Below, in pieces: positions 33,991-44,962 of a DNA stretch of 64,000 nucleotides. The DNA comes from Acestrorhynchus altus. Lineage: Eukaryota; Chordata; Actinopteri; Characiformes; Acestrorhynchidae. The notes below the pieces were generated by a model. It was given only the letters and a program-made list of their open reading frames with translations. It had not been told where the DNA came from and made no database searches. The stretch is from contig CM067522.1 in NCBI GenBank assembly GCA_034509495.1, positions 11,823,023 to 11,887,022 on the forward strand, read 5' to 3'. The translations under genes and the position numbers were made by a program. Every line of letters starts with the position of its first letter. Position 1 is the stretch's first letter.

Positions 33991-34037
33991 AAGATTACTG
34001 ATGGCTAACAATTGTCATAATGCAACATGTATAATTT

Positions 34038-34115
34038 TGGCAGACTGGTGGTTAGGAAACCAGCCTTGTGACTGGAAGGTTGTCAGTTCGAGTCCCTGAG
34101 CGAGCAGGATATGAC
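34038..34115 (+). mobile_element. tRNA-derived SINE (family S-B), head only
   Basis: A-box-like TGGCAGACTGG (34038-34048) and B-box-like AGTTCGAGTCC (34085-34095), with ACCAGCCTTGTG shared with the copy at 33704. The body is absent. It lies only about 50 bp past the previous copy, so this is either a tandem arrangement or separate insertions. Confidence 0.68.
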
Positions 34116-34737
34116 TTGTAAGCAAATTTCCAAACACAACTTTACAGATATATATGCCACAATGAATGTAGGAGGGTTTATGTCAAAACTAGGGTGGTGT
34201 CCACTAGACTGTATGACATAAAAAATCTATTACAGAAAATATGTAGACTAGGTTTACTGAATAAAGTGACTACTGTTTTATAGACAGTGCCAATTTCACC
34301 ACCCACGCACAAAACAAACACAAGCATACAAACAAACACACCTTCAGTAATAATCTGTCAAGTGTAGGTCCACCAAACGGCAAAACGAATGTCACTGGCT
34401 ATTAATAAATCTGCTCCCAGATGCACTTGTAATCTTGGATGCCTTGCGAACAACAAACATGACAGAGAAGACACATGAGCCACAGCTGTAGCACGAACTT
34501 CAAGTGTCTCCACAGTATTCTGCCTTTGGCATAACAAAGCTCTCGTCATTTATGGACTGGAGGGCCATTGTCATCTATTTCAGGTCTCTAAACCTCTTGT
34601 CCTTGCATGTCAGGCTAAAGGAAACAAGGTTTTGAGAGAATGTGTTTAAACAAATGTCTGTGTTTACTTTTCCAACTACAATTAAAACATTTTCACAAAA
34701 ATTGGCATATTTCTGAGATATTAAACAGCTTTCCTCG
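34116..34737. other. Unique spacer, one possible conserved patch
   Basis: Mostly unremarkable. 34540-34640 (TCGTCATTTATGGACTGGAG onwards) has the texture of a short conserved element, with no proof. Confidence 0.3.
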
Positions 34738-34753
34738 CACACACACACACACA

Positions 34754-34789
<36 letters not shown>
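34738..34789. repeat. (AC)n microsatellite
   Basis: An AC array of about 52 bp with one TC interruption. Confidence 0.95.
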
Positions 34790-34792
<3 letters not shown>

Positions 34793-34854
34793 CAATGAAA
34801 ATAAATGATAAATGATAAAACTGCTCTTGGCACAAAATTGGTTTTTCCCCGCTG

Positions 34855-35440
34855 GCTTATAGATGCTACGTTTGGGTAGTATACCTCTTATTGAGAGGTT
34901 GTTGACTGCTAAAAATGCCTCATGGCACACTCAAAGACATTTTGCCCAGTTGATAGACTCTGAGAGGGGACATTATTGGACTGAGAGAAGCAGGATGGTG
35001 GGTTTAACAAACTGCCAGCCACCCAGGCCATTCTGTCCAAGCAATCATTGCCTTTTCTATTATTGGCAGTGGTATTTTGAATAAGAAATCTGGACCGTAA
35101 CTGGACTGGAACTGTATCATCTTTAGCAATGAATACAGGTTCTCTTTGGGACCCAACAGCGAGTTTGAGTATGTTTCGATCCTGCCTTTGCTGTAGAGCT
35201 GGGACACTACTAGGGACACTAACAGCTCAGCGATATGTGCAGGACATCCTGCAGACATGTGTTGCCTCTCATGGCAGGGCTTCTACCTGGCATTTTTTCT
35301 GCTGGGTAAAATATACCAGAGGATGCCATACACATTTTGTATGCTTCCCAACTGTATCTCATCTTGTATCTGGGCTAAAAGTGGCCCAACTGGGTACTAG
35401 AGCCTCCCTTCACTCTAATATTGTAATTGCTTACATATAT
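34855..35440 (+). mobile_element. Tc1-like transposon relic (family P)
   Basis: The transposase start is legible as HTQRHFAQLIDSERG (about 34925-34969), followed by EAGW-type sequence reading SRMVG. The first catalytic box near 35120 reads FSNEYRFSLGP where active relatives carry Asp, so it is inactivated. The second catalytic region is deleted. The 3' end shares the QDAI segment and the tail with 11620-11735. Multiple frameshifts are present. Confidence 0.82.
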
Positions 35441-35804
35441 CATCATTAATTTCATTCAATTCTAACTCGATTTCCTAGATATTCACCACCCTTTCAAATC
35501 ATTTCCAGTGTGACAGTGTCTTGGTGATTTGCATTTTGGTGATGTTGAGTCATGAACTGACTAATTTCCCGTTGGACCATCAGATTACACCATATTGTGA
35601 GTATATTTCATTTAAAAATAGTTTAAATAGCTGGTGTTACTGCCCTCATAACTTTAAAGCTTATGCATTCCAAAACAGGGTTACATAACGTAGTTACATA
35701 ACATACACAACTTTAGTTCTAATTCAAATTCTAATGTCATGGATGTTATTTTCTCCACCAAAATAAATGTGTTTATATTATATGTAAACAAGATTAAAAT
35801 CAGC
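35441..35804. other. Unique spacer, nothing recognised
   Basis: No supported structure. Confidence 0.4.
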
Positions 35805-36170
35805 AGTCTAATACACTGAAGCACACTGATCGCAGGTTCAAAACACGGGTTGTGCTGCTTGCCATCAGCAGCTGGAATCCCAGTGAGCAAAATTCACCAT
35901 GTTCTCTTGGTGGGTAGATGGTCCTCTTTCCCTAGACCCAGAGTGATGCTAGCCAGCACAGGTGTCCGTTAGCCATCCTCTGAACATGTTGGCTGCCCAG
36001 CAATGGTGCAATGCTAGGAGTTTAAAAAGAGGTGGGGGGGGGGGCTTCACATGTATTGGAGGAAGCATGTGCTTGTCTTCATCCTCCTAGTGTCAGGAGC
36101 ATTGTATGATGGGGAGAGTCCTAATGTGGTTGGGAACTGGCACTTTCAAACTGGGGGGAAAATTGGGACA
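35805..36170 (+). mobile_element. tRNA-type SINE (family S-A), fullest copy
   Basis: B-box-like GGTTCAAAAC (35835-35844), then TGTGCTGCTTGCCATCAGCA, a body with TAGCCAGCACAGGTGTCCG, TGTATTGGAGGAAGCATGTG, a conserved tail with CCTAGTGTCAGGAGCATTG, and an A/G-rich end. A run of nine G at 36036-36044 is a slippage product. Related copies: 29345-29676, 3380-3475 (inverted) and 63146-63245 (tail only). Confidence 0.78.
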
Positions 36171-36439
36171 AAATTTAGATCTAAGTTTCTCATTTTCAAC
36201 TAAAGAAGCAAACTTCTGCTTCTAAGCTAAGTCATCAAGTATGTTAATTTCATGTTTTCCTACCTGTTTTACTTTCTAGTCACAACAACAAAAACAGCCT
36301 TAATTCTAGAGCTTGATAGTCAGGAAGGACAGGTTAGTCGTGTATAAATTATCACATTATAATTTCCAAACGAAAAAAAAAACTCACATGAACTTCAAAG
36401 GAAACAAAAATACAATAAAATATAGGACAAGGCCCCTTT

Positions 36440-36560
36440 AACAAATCTAAGGAAGTTTCAAAGAAAGAGCCTTTTAATTTGCAAACAAATATTGCTGCTA
36501 AATGGATGCTGCTGAATTACCTTTGAATCCACTATGTGTTTAAACTGTCAAAATCTCTAA
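36440..36560. other. Candidate conserved non-coding block
   Basis: Unique sequence with CCTTTTAATTTGCAAACAAA and GCTGCTGAATTACCTTTG. No repeat signature. The downstream 36595-36790 is pyrimidine-rich with an acceptor-like CTCTTTCAG ending at 36614, but has no paired donor I can support. Confidence 0.25.
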
Positions 36561-37099
36561 AGTGCCTCCCACTCAGCCAAGCTTTTGTTGTATTCTTTTT
36601 TCTCTCTCTTTCAGTTTGGCAGATTTTGACTCTTTCCTATCTGCGACTTTTTGACAGCTCTATTTCCTTTGTCCTCGGTTCCCCCTGGGGGCCATCCCAC
36701 CCCTTATCTCTGGCCACTGGATGCCCCTTTCTCCGTCTCAATTTGATACTGGCACAGAATCACCTATCGCAACCTATAAGACCCCCACATGCAGCCACAT
36801 CCCACCAGCCATGCAACCACAGCCTGCCAATCACTTTCTGTGGTTACCCCTGACAACCCACTGACACCTAGAAGTATATGTGAGTATATACTGCAGACAC
36901 ACGATATGGAGTGGCAACCTGGGTGCAGGAAGCAGTCCATATGAACTATCTCTCAGAGCAGTTAACAACTGAACAGAATGTGCTCTCACTGAAAATACGA
37001 AAAAGTAGATAGTCCTCAATATAAATGATATATTATACAGCTAATTTTACAACATTATGCATATCATGGTACTTTGAATTTCAGATAGAAACACATCAA
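36561..37099. other. Unique spacer, nothing firm
   Basis: A plus-strand frame 36536-36853 has no recognisable domain and lacks coding texture. I do not call it a gene. Confidence 0.4.
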
Positions 37100-37449
37100 C
37101 ACAGTCATGTGAAAAGAAATTAGGAAACCCCTTCTTCTTTCTTTTGTAACATATTTAAACATAAGGGTATTTGATCTCCATTTTAACAGTGTTATGGATG
37201 TTAAGGTCACGAACGTTTGAACTGAAGAAATGTCTTTTAAAAATAATTTATAAAATGTAATTATTAGAAATGCAATTGTCTTGTGAGGAAAAAGTTAGGG
37301 CACCCCCACATTTTTGCTACTTAAATGCCTAAAATTAGATTCAGGTGCTCCGCAGCTGCTACAAATGATTAGGTCATTGTTGGAGTGGAGTATATGAAGC
37401 CTGAAGACACTGGTTCGCTCTTGATTGTTGAAGTGATTGGTATCATCAT

Positions 37450-37900
37450 TGCAAGATCCAAAGAGCTCTCAGAGGCGTTCATGAAGAAGGCTGTAAATAC
37501 AGTGTGGGAAGAGAAAAAGATCTCAAAACAATTAGAAATCAGTCATTCCACTGTCCAGAAAATATTTTACAAGTGGAGAGCATTTAAAACAACTGACCAA
37601 TATGAGCAGATCGGGCCGTTCTAATGAGTTCAGCACCTACCATCAGAAAGAGAGCAAGCAAAACAAGACTAAACCAGACAAACGTTTGGCAGAGAAAATG
37701 TAGCCAAAGAGCAGGACTTCTGGAACGATGTGCTTTGGACAGATGTATCCCAAGTTGAATTATTTGGGACAGTAACAGAAGACTTGTTTGGCACAAAACG
37801 AAAACAGAATCTGAGCACAAGGTCCTCATACCATTGGTGAAGCATGGAGGTGGAAATGTCATGGATTGGGGCTGCTTTGTTGCAGCAGCACCTGGAGCGC
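37450..37900 (+). pseudogene. Tc1 transposase remnant, helix-turn-helix plus first catalytic box
   Basis: A 79-residue open stretch (37385-37624) contains SKELSEAFMKKAV, then KKISKQLEISHSTVQKIFYK, the paired-type DNA-binding helices, then AFKTT. A gap follows. Around 37725 the frame reads FWNDVLWTDVSQVELFG, keeping the first catalytic Asp. Stops at 37838 and elsewhere break it. Confidence 0.88.
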
Positions 37901-38042
37901 TCATCAGCATGTAAGATCGTCTGTACAAAGACTGATGCTGAAACATCACACAGCTGAAAGAATTCTGCATGAAGGAGTAGGAAAATCTTTCTTCCAGTTG
38001 ATGTCAGAGACTGGTAGATGGTTATAGGACATATCTAATTAT

Positions 38043-38510
38043 AACCCCAATTCCAATGAAGTTGGGACATCGTGTAAAACATAAACTAAAACAGAATACA
38101 ATGATTTGCAAATCCCTTTCAACCTATATTCTAGTTTCCTTTTAGCAACACTCAATAAACATTTCAGAACTGAGGACACTAACTGTTGAAACTTGCTTCA
38201 TGATTATTTCTTGATATACAACTTCAGTTGCTCAACAGTCCGGACTGCCTGCAGATAGGCCCGTCTACTACGAAGCCATGCTGTTGGATTATTTGCTCAC
38301 GCAGTTAGGAAGAGTGAACCTCACCCCATCCCTGCTTGTGAATGACTGAGCTCTTTGGGGAGGCTCCCATTATACCCAATAATGATGCTCACCTATTCCC
38401 AATAAACCTGTTTTGCAGGTATCAATTTCAAAAAGAGTGAATATTTTCAACAACAAAAAAAAAACCTTTATCCATTGGAACATTAAATATCTTGTCTTTG
38501 TCATTGTACT
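38043..38510. mobile_element. Internally deleted Tc1-like element nested in family R relic
   Basis: The left end ATAACCCCAATTCCAATGAA is followed by TTGCAAATCCCTTTCAACC, typical of an abundant fish element. The interior jumps to TACTACGAAGCCATGCTGTT and then directly to TTATTTGCTCACGCAGTTAG, deleting the transposase body. The right arm, ACATTAAATATCTTGTCTTT (38480-38499), is truncated. Confidence 0.75.
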
Positions 38511-38550
38511 GAATTGGAAATACCAACTATTAGGCCAAAGAGTGCATTTT

Positions 38551-38650
38551 TAAAATATTTGCAAAATGTAATGACATCCTATGGCCTAACAGACAGACAG
38601 ACAGACAGACAGACAGGCAGACAGGCAGACATACAGACAGACAGACAGAC

Positions 38651-38713
<63 letters not shown>

Positions 38714-38758
38714 GATCTATTAGGTCATAGGGTGTCATTACATTCTGCAAATATTTTA
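38551..38758. mobile_element. Hairpin miniature element with tetranucleotide microsatellite loop
   Basis: 38551-38589 and 38720-38758 are inverted repeats of 39 bp matching at 36 positions. The loop consists of (CAGA)n, about 38590-38651, then (GATA)n, about 38652-38713. The outer bases are TAAAATATTT, compatible with a TA or AT target. No coding capacity. This looks like a small hairpin transposon whose centre has expanded as a microsatellite. Confidence 0.75.
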
Positions 38759-39049
38759 AAATTCATTTCTTTAGTTTTATGTGTTTATTTATATCACCCC
38801 ATCCCTCAATATAGTTCAAATGAAGATCAAATTCCCATCAAATGAAGATCAAATTCCCATTCCCACTCCCAATTAAATTTTAATGTGTCCATGTGGTAGC
38901 TTTTTAACTGCAAACCCATCCTGCTTGGCAACCATAACCTACTGTTTACTTTGGTTAGCAAAAGAACTCTAATTGTATAACTATTTTTGTTTCATTTTAA
39001 TAATTCTAAATAGAATTATCAACACCCCTAATGTGAGTACATTAATTGC
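38759..39049. other. Spacer with a small tandem duplication
   Basis: ATGAAGATCAAATTCCCATC is duplicated in tandem at about 38820-38859. Otherwise unremarkable. Confidence 0.5.
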
Positions 39050-39440
39050 AAGCTATTCTTGGAGAAGTCAGATCAGACCAACCACACTGAATTTGTTTTG
39101 AGCTCTAAATCATTTTGCTAAGTAACCATCAGAAAGTCTGTGAGATAGCAGGAATGTCTCGAGAAAAAGGATAGTCCAGGCTCGTCTTTTCTTCTCAGAA
39201 TCTCCTTTTCCAAAATTTCACACTCTTTTTTCTTAAAGTGAAAGAGGTAAGAGGGGAGGCCTACGGCCCTTTTCAGCTTCTGCTGAGGAGGATACAGGAG
39301 GGCTAAAGGGAAGGACAGTTGTTTTGTCTCTCATTCTTTGGTCATTTACATCTCCACAGACTTCTTATCAAAGTAGCCATTGTGGAAGATTATCTGTGCA
39401 GCTAAAGGCTAACAATAAAGGCCTACCCAAACTGACAGTC
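39050..39440. other. Candidate conserved non-coding block
   Basis: Unique sequence with GGAATGTCTCGAG, AAAGTGAAAGAGGTAAG, GGAAGATTATCTGTGC and GGCTAACAATAAAGGCC (Sox/forkhead-like cores). No repeat signature. Role inferred. Confidence 0.25.
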
Positions 39441-39644
39441 CATACTGACACACACAAACACTTATGCAGTAACAAACACTGCCCATGGCCCTCATTCTAC
39501 TTTAATATCTAACCTTCAGGACCTTTAGGAATTTTGAGGAATGTGTTCATAGTTTGACATTCTTTCATTCACTACATTTTTTTTTAAGTTTTAACAGGAT
39601 CCTAAACACATTGGTCTTCATTTGAGATAATTTACCTACGCCTA

Positions 39645-39648
<4 letters not shown>

Positions 39649-39683
<35 letters not shown>

Positions 39684-39696
39684 TTTGTTTTTTTTT
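39649..39696. repeat. Poly(T) tract
   Basis: About 33 T followed by TTGTTTG slips. It could be the A-tail of a minus-strand retroposon, but no body is recognised on either side. Confidence 0.9.
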
Positions 39697-39730
39697 GCGA
39701 TTTTGTATCTAATAAGTAATAAAGAACTTC

Positions 39731-39815
39731 ATGTCTGTAGGTTACTCTGATCCTGCATTATGAAGCATAGAATACAGTATATAACTGCCCACAAAGTGTG
39801 GATATGAGGTATTAG
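39731..39815 (+). mobile_element. Repeat family F1, 3' fragment
   Basis: Matches the family's right third: GTCTGTAGGTTACTCTGATC, ATTATGAAGC, AACTGCCCACAAAGTG. It ends GGTATTAGG without a clean TTAA. Confidence 0.55.
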
Positions 39816-40139
39816 GTGGATACCTAATATGGATATGAGGTGGATACTAAGAATATTTACAATTAGATGTACATTAATGGTTTACCTTTAATGACTCATT
39901 TTTGTGCTTTTTTGTTTGTTTCAATGTCACAAAAATGAATAACAAATATTTAATGTATAAAAATGTGTAAATGTATACAAAACTAACAGTAACTCTTCTT
40001 TAAATTAAAGTATCCTTTTCTATTTTTAAATACAAATATATTCAAGCATTGTGTGCAAAAGCTTTAACCCTGCAAGAATTAGGCAAAAGTAGCCATTTGC
40101 ACACCAATTGTTTTTTTTTTTTCTCCATTTCTAAAAGGA
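39816..40139. other. AT-rich spacer, nothing recognised
   Basis: No supported structure. Confidence 0.4.
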
Positions 40140-40157
40140 TAGAGCAACTGAAGGACA

Positions 40158-40215
40158 CCACCTTCTTTCCCTCTCTTTTTTCTTTCTTTCTTTTTTCCTT
40201 CCCTCTCTCCAAAGA
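40158..40215. repeat. Pyrimidine-rich (CTTT)-like tract
   Basis: An imperfect TTTC/CTTT tract. The Lys/Glu-rich frames across it on the other strand are artefacts. Confidence 0.8.
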
Positions 40216-40419
40216 CCTACCCTCCTCCTGCTCCTCCTCTCCCTTTCCTTCTCTCCACATGCAGAGGAGCAAGTGAATGGGGGTTTGGAATGAATTAATG
40301 AAAGGATGAATGGGGGGATGAGATGAGGAGGAGGGGCACCAGAGACCCCCAGAGTCCAGCAATGCAAGGACCACATGTGCTGTCCATTAGCAATGCAAGG
40401 CCTGTCACCAATGAAGAAA

Positions 40420-40439
40420 CACACACACACACACACACA

Positions 40440-40505
<66 letters not shown>
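40420..40505. repeat. (AC)n microsatellite
   Basis: An AC array of about 86 bp with one TC interruption near 40440. Confidence 0.97.
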
Positions 40506-40509
<4 letters not shown>

Positions 40510-40807
40510 GAGTCACTAATAGACAAACATTAAGACATTTATATATCACTGGGTTCTTAACAAAAACATGTATTTCCTAAAATGTAACTGCAGACAATCA
40601 AGAAATGTTCTTCACCTTAGTGTAATGTAGGCTAATGTCACAAGATTAATATTATTGTAATTAATTAAACAGTAGAACATAAACTGTTTCTTTAAAAATG
40701 CTTTAGATCCAGGAGCTACACTTTGTGTGCTCATGTGTTTATTAAGACTTTTGTGGTTGCGCTGGGATAGAGGTCTGAGCACTGGGGGTGACATTCCCTC
40801 TCAAAAA

Positions 40808-40890
40808 CAAGAGAGAGAAATAGAGAGAGAGGCCAACAGAGAGAGAGAGATGGAGCAAAGAGAGAGAGAATACGAGAGAGAGCGAGAAGA
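40808..40890. repeat. Degenerate (GA)n tract
   Basis: An interrupted GA array between unique sequence and a GC-rich block. Confidence 0.85.
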
Positions 40891-40914
40891 GAAAAAAACA
40901 GTGCAAAAGATTGA

Positions 40915-41215
40915 ATTAGTCCCATTATGGCCATAAACGCTGATACTTCCCCCAGAATAAAAATAGGGGCTCCCCAGCAATCTCTAGATCCGAAAACCAT
41001 CGAGCTGCAGTTAAGACAAAATTACAAAAACAAGCCCAAAAATGTGGGGCAGCGGGCCAAAACAAACGCGGGAACGGGCCCGGGGCTGCAGCGGTGGGAC
41101 GAGACCCTGGACAGACTGCCTTTCCTGTGCTCCTCTTTCCCCTTCACCGGCCCAGACACTGCGTCAGCCACTGGGGGAAGCAGGGGGAGAGAGAGGAATG
41201 AGTTTTAACCCTCAC
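40915..41215. other. GC-rich candidate regulatory block
   Basis: Unique. The first half has CCATTATGGCCATAAACGC and AATAAAAATAGGGGC (MEF2-type core). The second half is GC-rich with CpGs (CGGGAACGGGCCCGGGGC). Short overlapping frames show no domain. The texture is that of a conserved element or a minor CpG island. Confidence 0.32.
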
Positions 41216-42898
41216 TGTGCTGAACAAGGAGGTGGTTGCTATGTCTAAAATCATGTACTTTAAAAAAGACAGTTTGTTGATCTGATTAACATGATTTATC
41301 GATTATCCCAGAAGACGTCGGTCAGATTGGCCCCACTTTAGTGGTGATTTCAAAGAGTAAGCAATGCTGTCTTTTAGATGTCTGTGTGGTACTGAATTTT
41401 TACTCCAACCTGCTTCCACTGTACTTTATCCCAGTCCTGCCTGCTCCCACCCAAGCATTTGCCACACATCCATCTGCAACATAGACGTTTCCGTCCAGTC
41501 CCATCTGCAGTCCAACAGACTTGCCTTTAGTTAGCATTATCGGAATACTTTTTTTAAAATCTATGACTTAACATCTTCAGGCTCCACTATTTCTGTTGCA
41601 CAGTAATGCACAATTCATGTGTTGTTACTTCATGTCAATCCATGCGATTGGATGCTCTGCACACATTCTGAAGTTTATTCCTTTCTTACTGACATATATA
41701 TCTTATGTTTATTTTTGCATTGTAATGCATACAGTCACAGTTATGCTTTGAAATGAACTTGTTTCTTACCTCTGTACTCTATCCGGTTACATTTACACAC
41801 ATGCACAGACTAAGAAAAATGAAAGAACTCAGGTAAAGCGTATACATGCACTGAGAAATCCAATTACTGATCTAAAATCCATTTTTCTTCATCAGATTTC
41901 TTGATCAGATTTCTGGGCAATCTAAGTAATCAAATCTAAGCAATCAGAGTACGCAACACGGCCACTTGAATAATCAGCTAAATGCAGAAATCTGATTATA
42001 ATTTGAATCATTAAAGGCATATAAGTGCACTGTCACCAATCTCATCTCTGCAAATACACACCCAAAAAACCTCTCTCAGCAATGGTCAAACTCATCCACA
42101 TCTGTTTGGTGCTTGTGGTTTAGAAAACAGTATGATTTTCTTTGGTCTATAAAAACGAAAATAAACTCCTGAACCTCCCTTTGAATGTCAGAGTAGCCTA
42201 AAATTAAAATCTGCATGGGTTGCTGGGGTAACAACAGCATTAGTAACTAGGTAGCCACACTGCAGCAACATTCTTCTTGAATCCCTGTACATCCATCATT
42301 CTGGAATTAACGTGGTCCTTATTTTTTGTGTGGTACTTATTTGTACACATCCGTACAAATTGCAATCATATCTCAAATCACCAGCAAAAATTGGATTTCA
42401 TGTGTTTTTGTGCTGGGATGTACTGATGTTTTGATACACCACATCTCAATACACCAAAAATCATCTTGGGATGAATATAGCCTAAGTCTGTTATTTGCCA
42501 GCAACTGTAGAATAGAATCCCCAGCTGTAAACAGATATCAAACATGTCTTGGCTGATTGGCTGCATTTAACTATTCCTAATGAAACTCTTCAACGTGGTT
42601 TGAGGAAGGTGTGTGATGATTTAGGACTGTAATTTGTATGATGGCAACTAGGGCCATCAACTTTCCTTACATTAGCCCTGTAAATCCAGTTTGTCGGTTG
42701 CTTTTTCCTTTCGTTGAAATACTCTGTTCTTGTTCTTAGTTTTTGGTGTCAAAACCCTCCTGTGCTCAGTTTCATTTTCCATTTTCATTTTCCTTTCCTT
42801 CTCAGAGAGAGAACAAGAAAGAGAGGTTTATTTGGAATGGGTTGCTTCCATGGAATGTCTAACAGTCAAAGACAGAAAGACCTTAAAACATCTTTAAT
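41216..42898. other. Long unique stretch, nothing recognised
   Basis: About 1.7 kb. A cluster of TCAGATTTCT/CAATCTAAG-type motifs at 41880-41960 hints at short local duplication. No coding frame or transposon end can be supported. Confidence 0.4.

Positions 42899-42940
<42 letters not shown>
42899..42940. repeat. (AC)n microsatellite
   Basis: A perfect AC array of 42 bp. Confidence 0.96.
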
Positions 42941-42942
<2 letters not shown>

Positions 42943-42954
42943 TTCCCCCTCCCT

Positions 42955-43165
42955 CTAGCCTCAGTCTAGGCTCTGTGGCCAGACATGATTAATCAATGCC
43001 ATAGAGGCGGTCACAAGGCAGCTAGTAAGCCTTAATCAGGCTTCTTTCAGAGGCCAGATAGCTGTCATTAGCTAATTGGGTTTGTTTATGTGTTGTATTT
43101 GTGCAATGCTTAAAGGAGAGGGAGGGAAAGCGGTTCTTGTCTGGTTTAACAGACTGTGTTGTATT
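42955..43165. other. Candidate conserved non-coding block
   Basis: Unique sequence with GATTAATCAATGCC, GTAAGCCTTAATCAGGC and CTGTCATTAGCTAATTGGG, dense homeodomain-type cores. No repeat signature. Possible enhancer. Confidence 0.3.
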
Positions 43166-43227
43166 GACAGGCACTTTAGGACTGAGAGAAAGAGATTGTT
43201 GAAGAGTACTGCAACAGAATAAGTGAT

Positions 43228-43278
43228 GAAGAAGAAGAAGAAGAAGAAGAAGAAGAAGAAGAAGAAGAAGAAGAAGAG
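43228..43278. repeat. (GAA)n microsatellite
   Basis: About 17 GAA units, a purine tract able to form a triplex. Confidence 0.96.
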
Positions 43279-43572
43279 GTTTTAGTAGTATTTCTTTTGC
43301 ACATGCATGACATTAGTGGACTTAACTACAGTATTACAATTTCACACCGTCTGCAAGTCTCTTGTAAGCATTTACCTTGAAGCATGAAAAACTGAACTGA
43401 TTTTAAAACGTAATTGTATATATTTTATTTATATACAGTTGCTGTAAATTGTGTAGTTTTATTCAGGTAGTATTCTTTACAGTAGTTTAGACTACAGACA
43501 GATTACTGTAGTCTTTATTTTACTGTAGATCTATTGGATTTCCTTTAAAGTTATTGCTAAACTATTGTAATA

Positions 43573-43573
<1 letters not shown>

Positions 43574-43612
<39 letters not shown>
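43574..43612. repeat. (AT)n microsatellite
   Basis: About 39 bp of AT. Confidence 0.95.
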
Positions 43613-43617
<5 letters not shown>

Positions 43618-43765
43618 AGACCATACTGAATATTTTACAGTTACTAATGATTTTTATCATGTGATGTATATTTCTCATAATCCAAATCTGTCTCCATATT
43701 GTTTTCTTTATAGTTATTACTGATATTTTTAGTTCTGTAAAATTACAGTAAAATGTTTTACAGCA

Positions 43766-43880
43766 GTACACAACTCCAGTCCTGGAGGGCCATTCTCCAG
43801 CAAAGTATGCTAGTTGCCCTATTCAGACACACCTGATTCAACTCATCAACTAATTACCTGACTAATTACCCTAGCCTATT
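43766..43880. mobile_element. hAT-like miniature element fragment
   Basis: AACTCCAGTCCTGGAGGGCC near the left end and CACACCTGATTCAACTCATC (43829-43848), the latter shared with 4385-4404. Repetition of TAATTACC follows to about 43895. The right terminal repeat is not recognised. Confidence 0.6.
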
Positions 43881-44269
43881 ACTAATTACCTAATAGGCTA
43901 ACTACCAAACTTTATCATTATTGCTGTGATTTTAAAATTTTTAGATTTATTTAGAATATCGGAATTCTAGTTGCCAGTAACTTAAATTCTAATTTAACAA
44001 ATAATTTTAGTGTACTCTACATATACATGTATGTATATGTATTTATATATGTCTATGTATTTTTACACACATTATTATATTATTATATAACTTACAGACA
44101 TTATTATATACTAAAAATAGAAGTTTTTTGATGGGTTGTACTGTTTTCTTGGAAATGTCTCCAAGTGTTGTTGAACCTTCAATGATTCATTAAGGAGCCA
44201 AAAGTGGTTCTTCTAAGGCATCCCTCCAACTCAGCTTTTTGTGGGAGCCTATAGTACATTTGGTAGAGC
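43881..44269. other. AT-rich spacer, nothing recognised
   Basis: No supported structure. Confidence 0.4.
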
Positions 44270-44570
44270 TGTATCACCATCCGTTGTGTTCATATTCTGT
44301 CTCTCATTTCTTTTCTATTTTGTCCACAAAGATCAACAAATAGCTGCCAGTGCTGCTTCTGAAAACATTAACATGAAGGCAGTTTGCTGGTGTTTATGAT
44401 ACAACTGTGGTTGTAAGGCATTCTCATTAAGGCTGAGAAAGTTCAAGAAGAATTCTCCTTTCCCTGCTCTTTTTGGCCCTTTCCTGGCATGGAGCAGCAT
44501 GTTCTGACATAAACAAATGGAAGTCACCTCAGGCTCTCACCACGGCCGGAAACGTTTCACTCCAAAAAGT
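44270..44570. other. Candidate conserved non-coding block
   Basis: Unique sequence with AAAGATCAACAAATAGCTGC, GCATTCTCATTAAGGCTGAG and CTGACATAAACAAATGG. No repeat or coding signature. Inferred from texture. Confidence 0.25.
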
Positions 44571-44646
44571 AAGGAAAGAAGCAAAATGTAGGAGGATAGA
44601 AGGATTAAGCCAGAGGTGGTTTTGGGATGCTGGACAGTTTACATGT

Positions 44647-44761
<115 letters not shown>

Positions 44762-44861
44762 TCAGTTTCCACAAATAAACACATGCAAAAACTTTCACAT
44801 AGACACTCTCTTTGCAAGGCCTCCTTAAAAGCAAATTCACCTTGAAAATCAATGCAGAAAT

Positions 44862-44889
44862 CACACACACACACACACACACATACACA

Positions 44890-44948
<59 letters not shown>

Positions 44949-44962
44949 ACACACACACACAC
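44862..44962. repeat. (AC)n microsatellite
   Basis: An AC array of about 101 bp with TA, TC and GA interruptions. It lies 100 bp beyond the previous array, in the same sense. Confidence 0.97.

Larger units (their letters stand above)
37100..38560 (+). mobile_element. Tc1-like transposon relic (family R), with a second element inserted
   Basis: The left terminal sequence GTCATGTGAAAAG matches, inverted, the right end of the sibling element at 59876-60782. Family landmarks: AAAAAGTTAGGGCACCCCCA, then the transposase. Coding pieces run 37430-37980. The sequence is interrupted at 38043 by another terminal-repeat element and seems to resume with GGAAATACCAACTATTAGG near 38516. Confidence 0.8.

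Noticed and set aside
36536..36853. 105-residue frame with a hydrophobic start resembling a signal peptide
   Set aside because: The hydrophobic run comes from a TTTTCTCTC tract. No cysteine pattern or family similarity recognised.
38588..38713. CRISPR-like repeat array
   Set aside because: A plain tetranucleotide microsatellite without spacers, in a eukaryotic context.
39649..39696. Poly(T) as the tail of a minus-strand processed pseudogene
   Set aside because: No gene-derived sequence is recognised on either side and no target duplication is seen.
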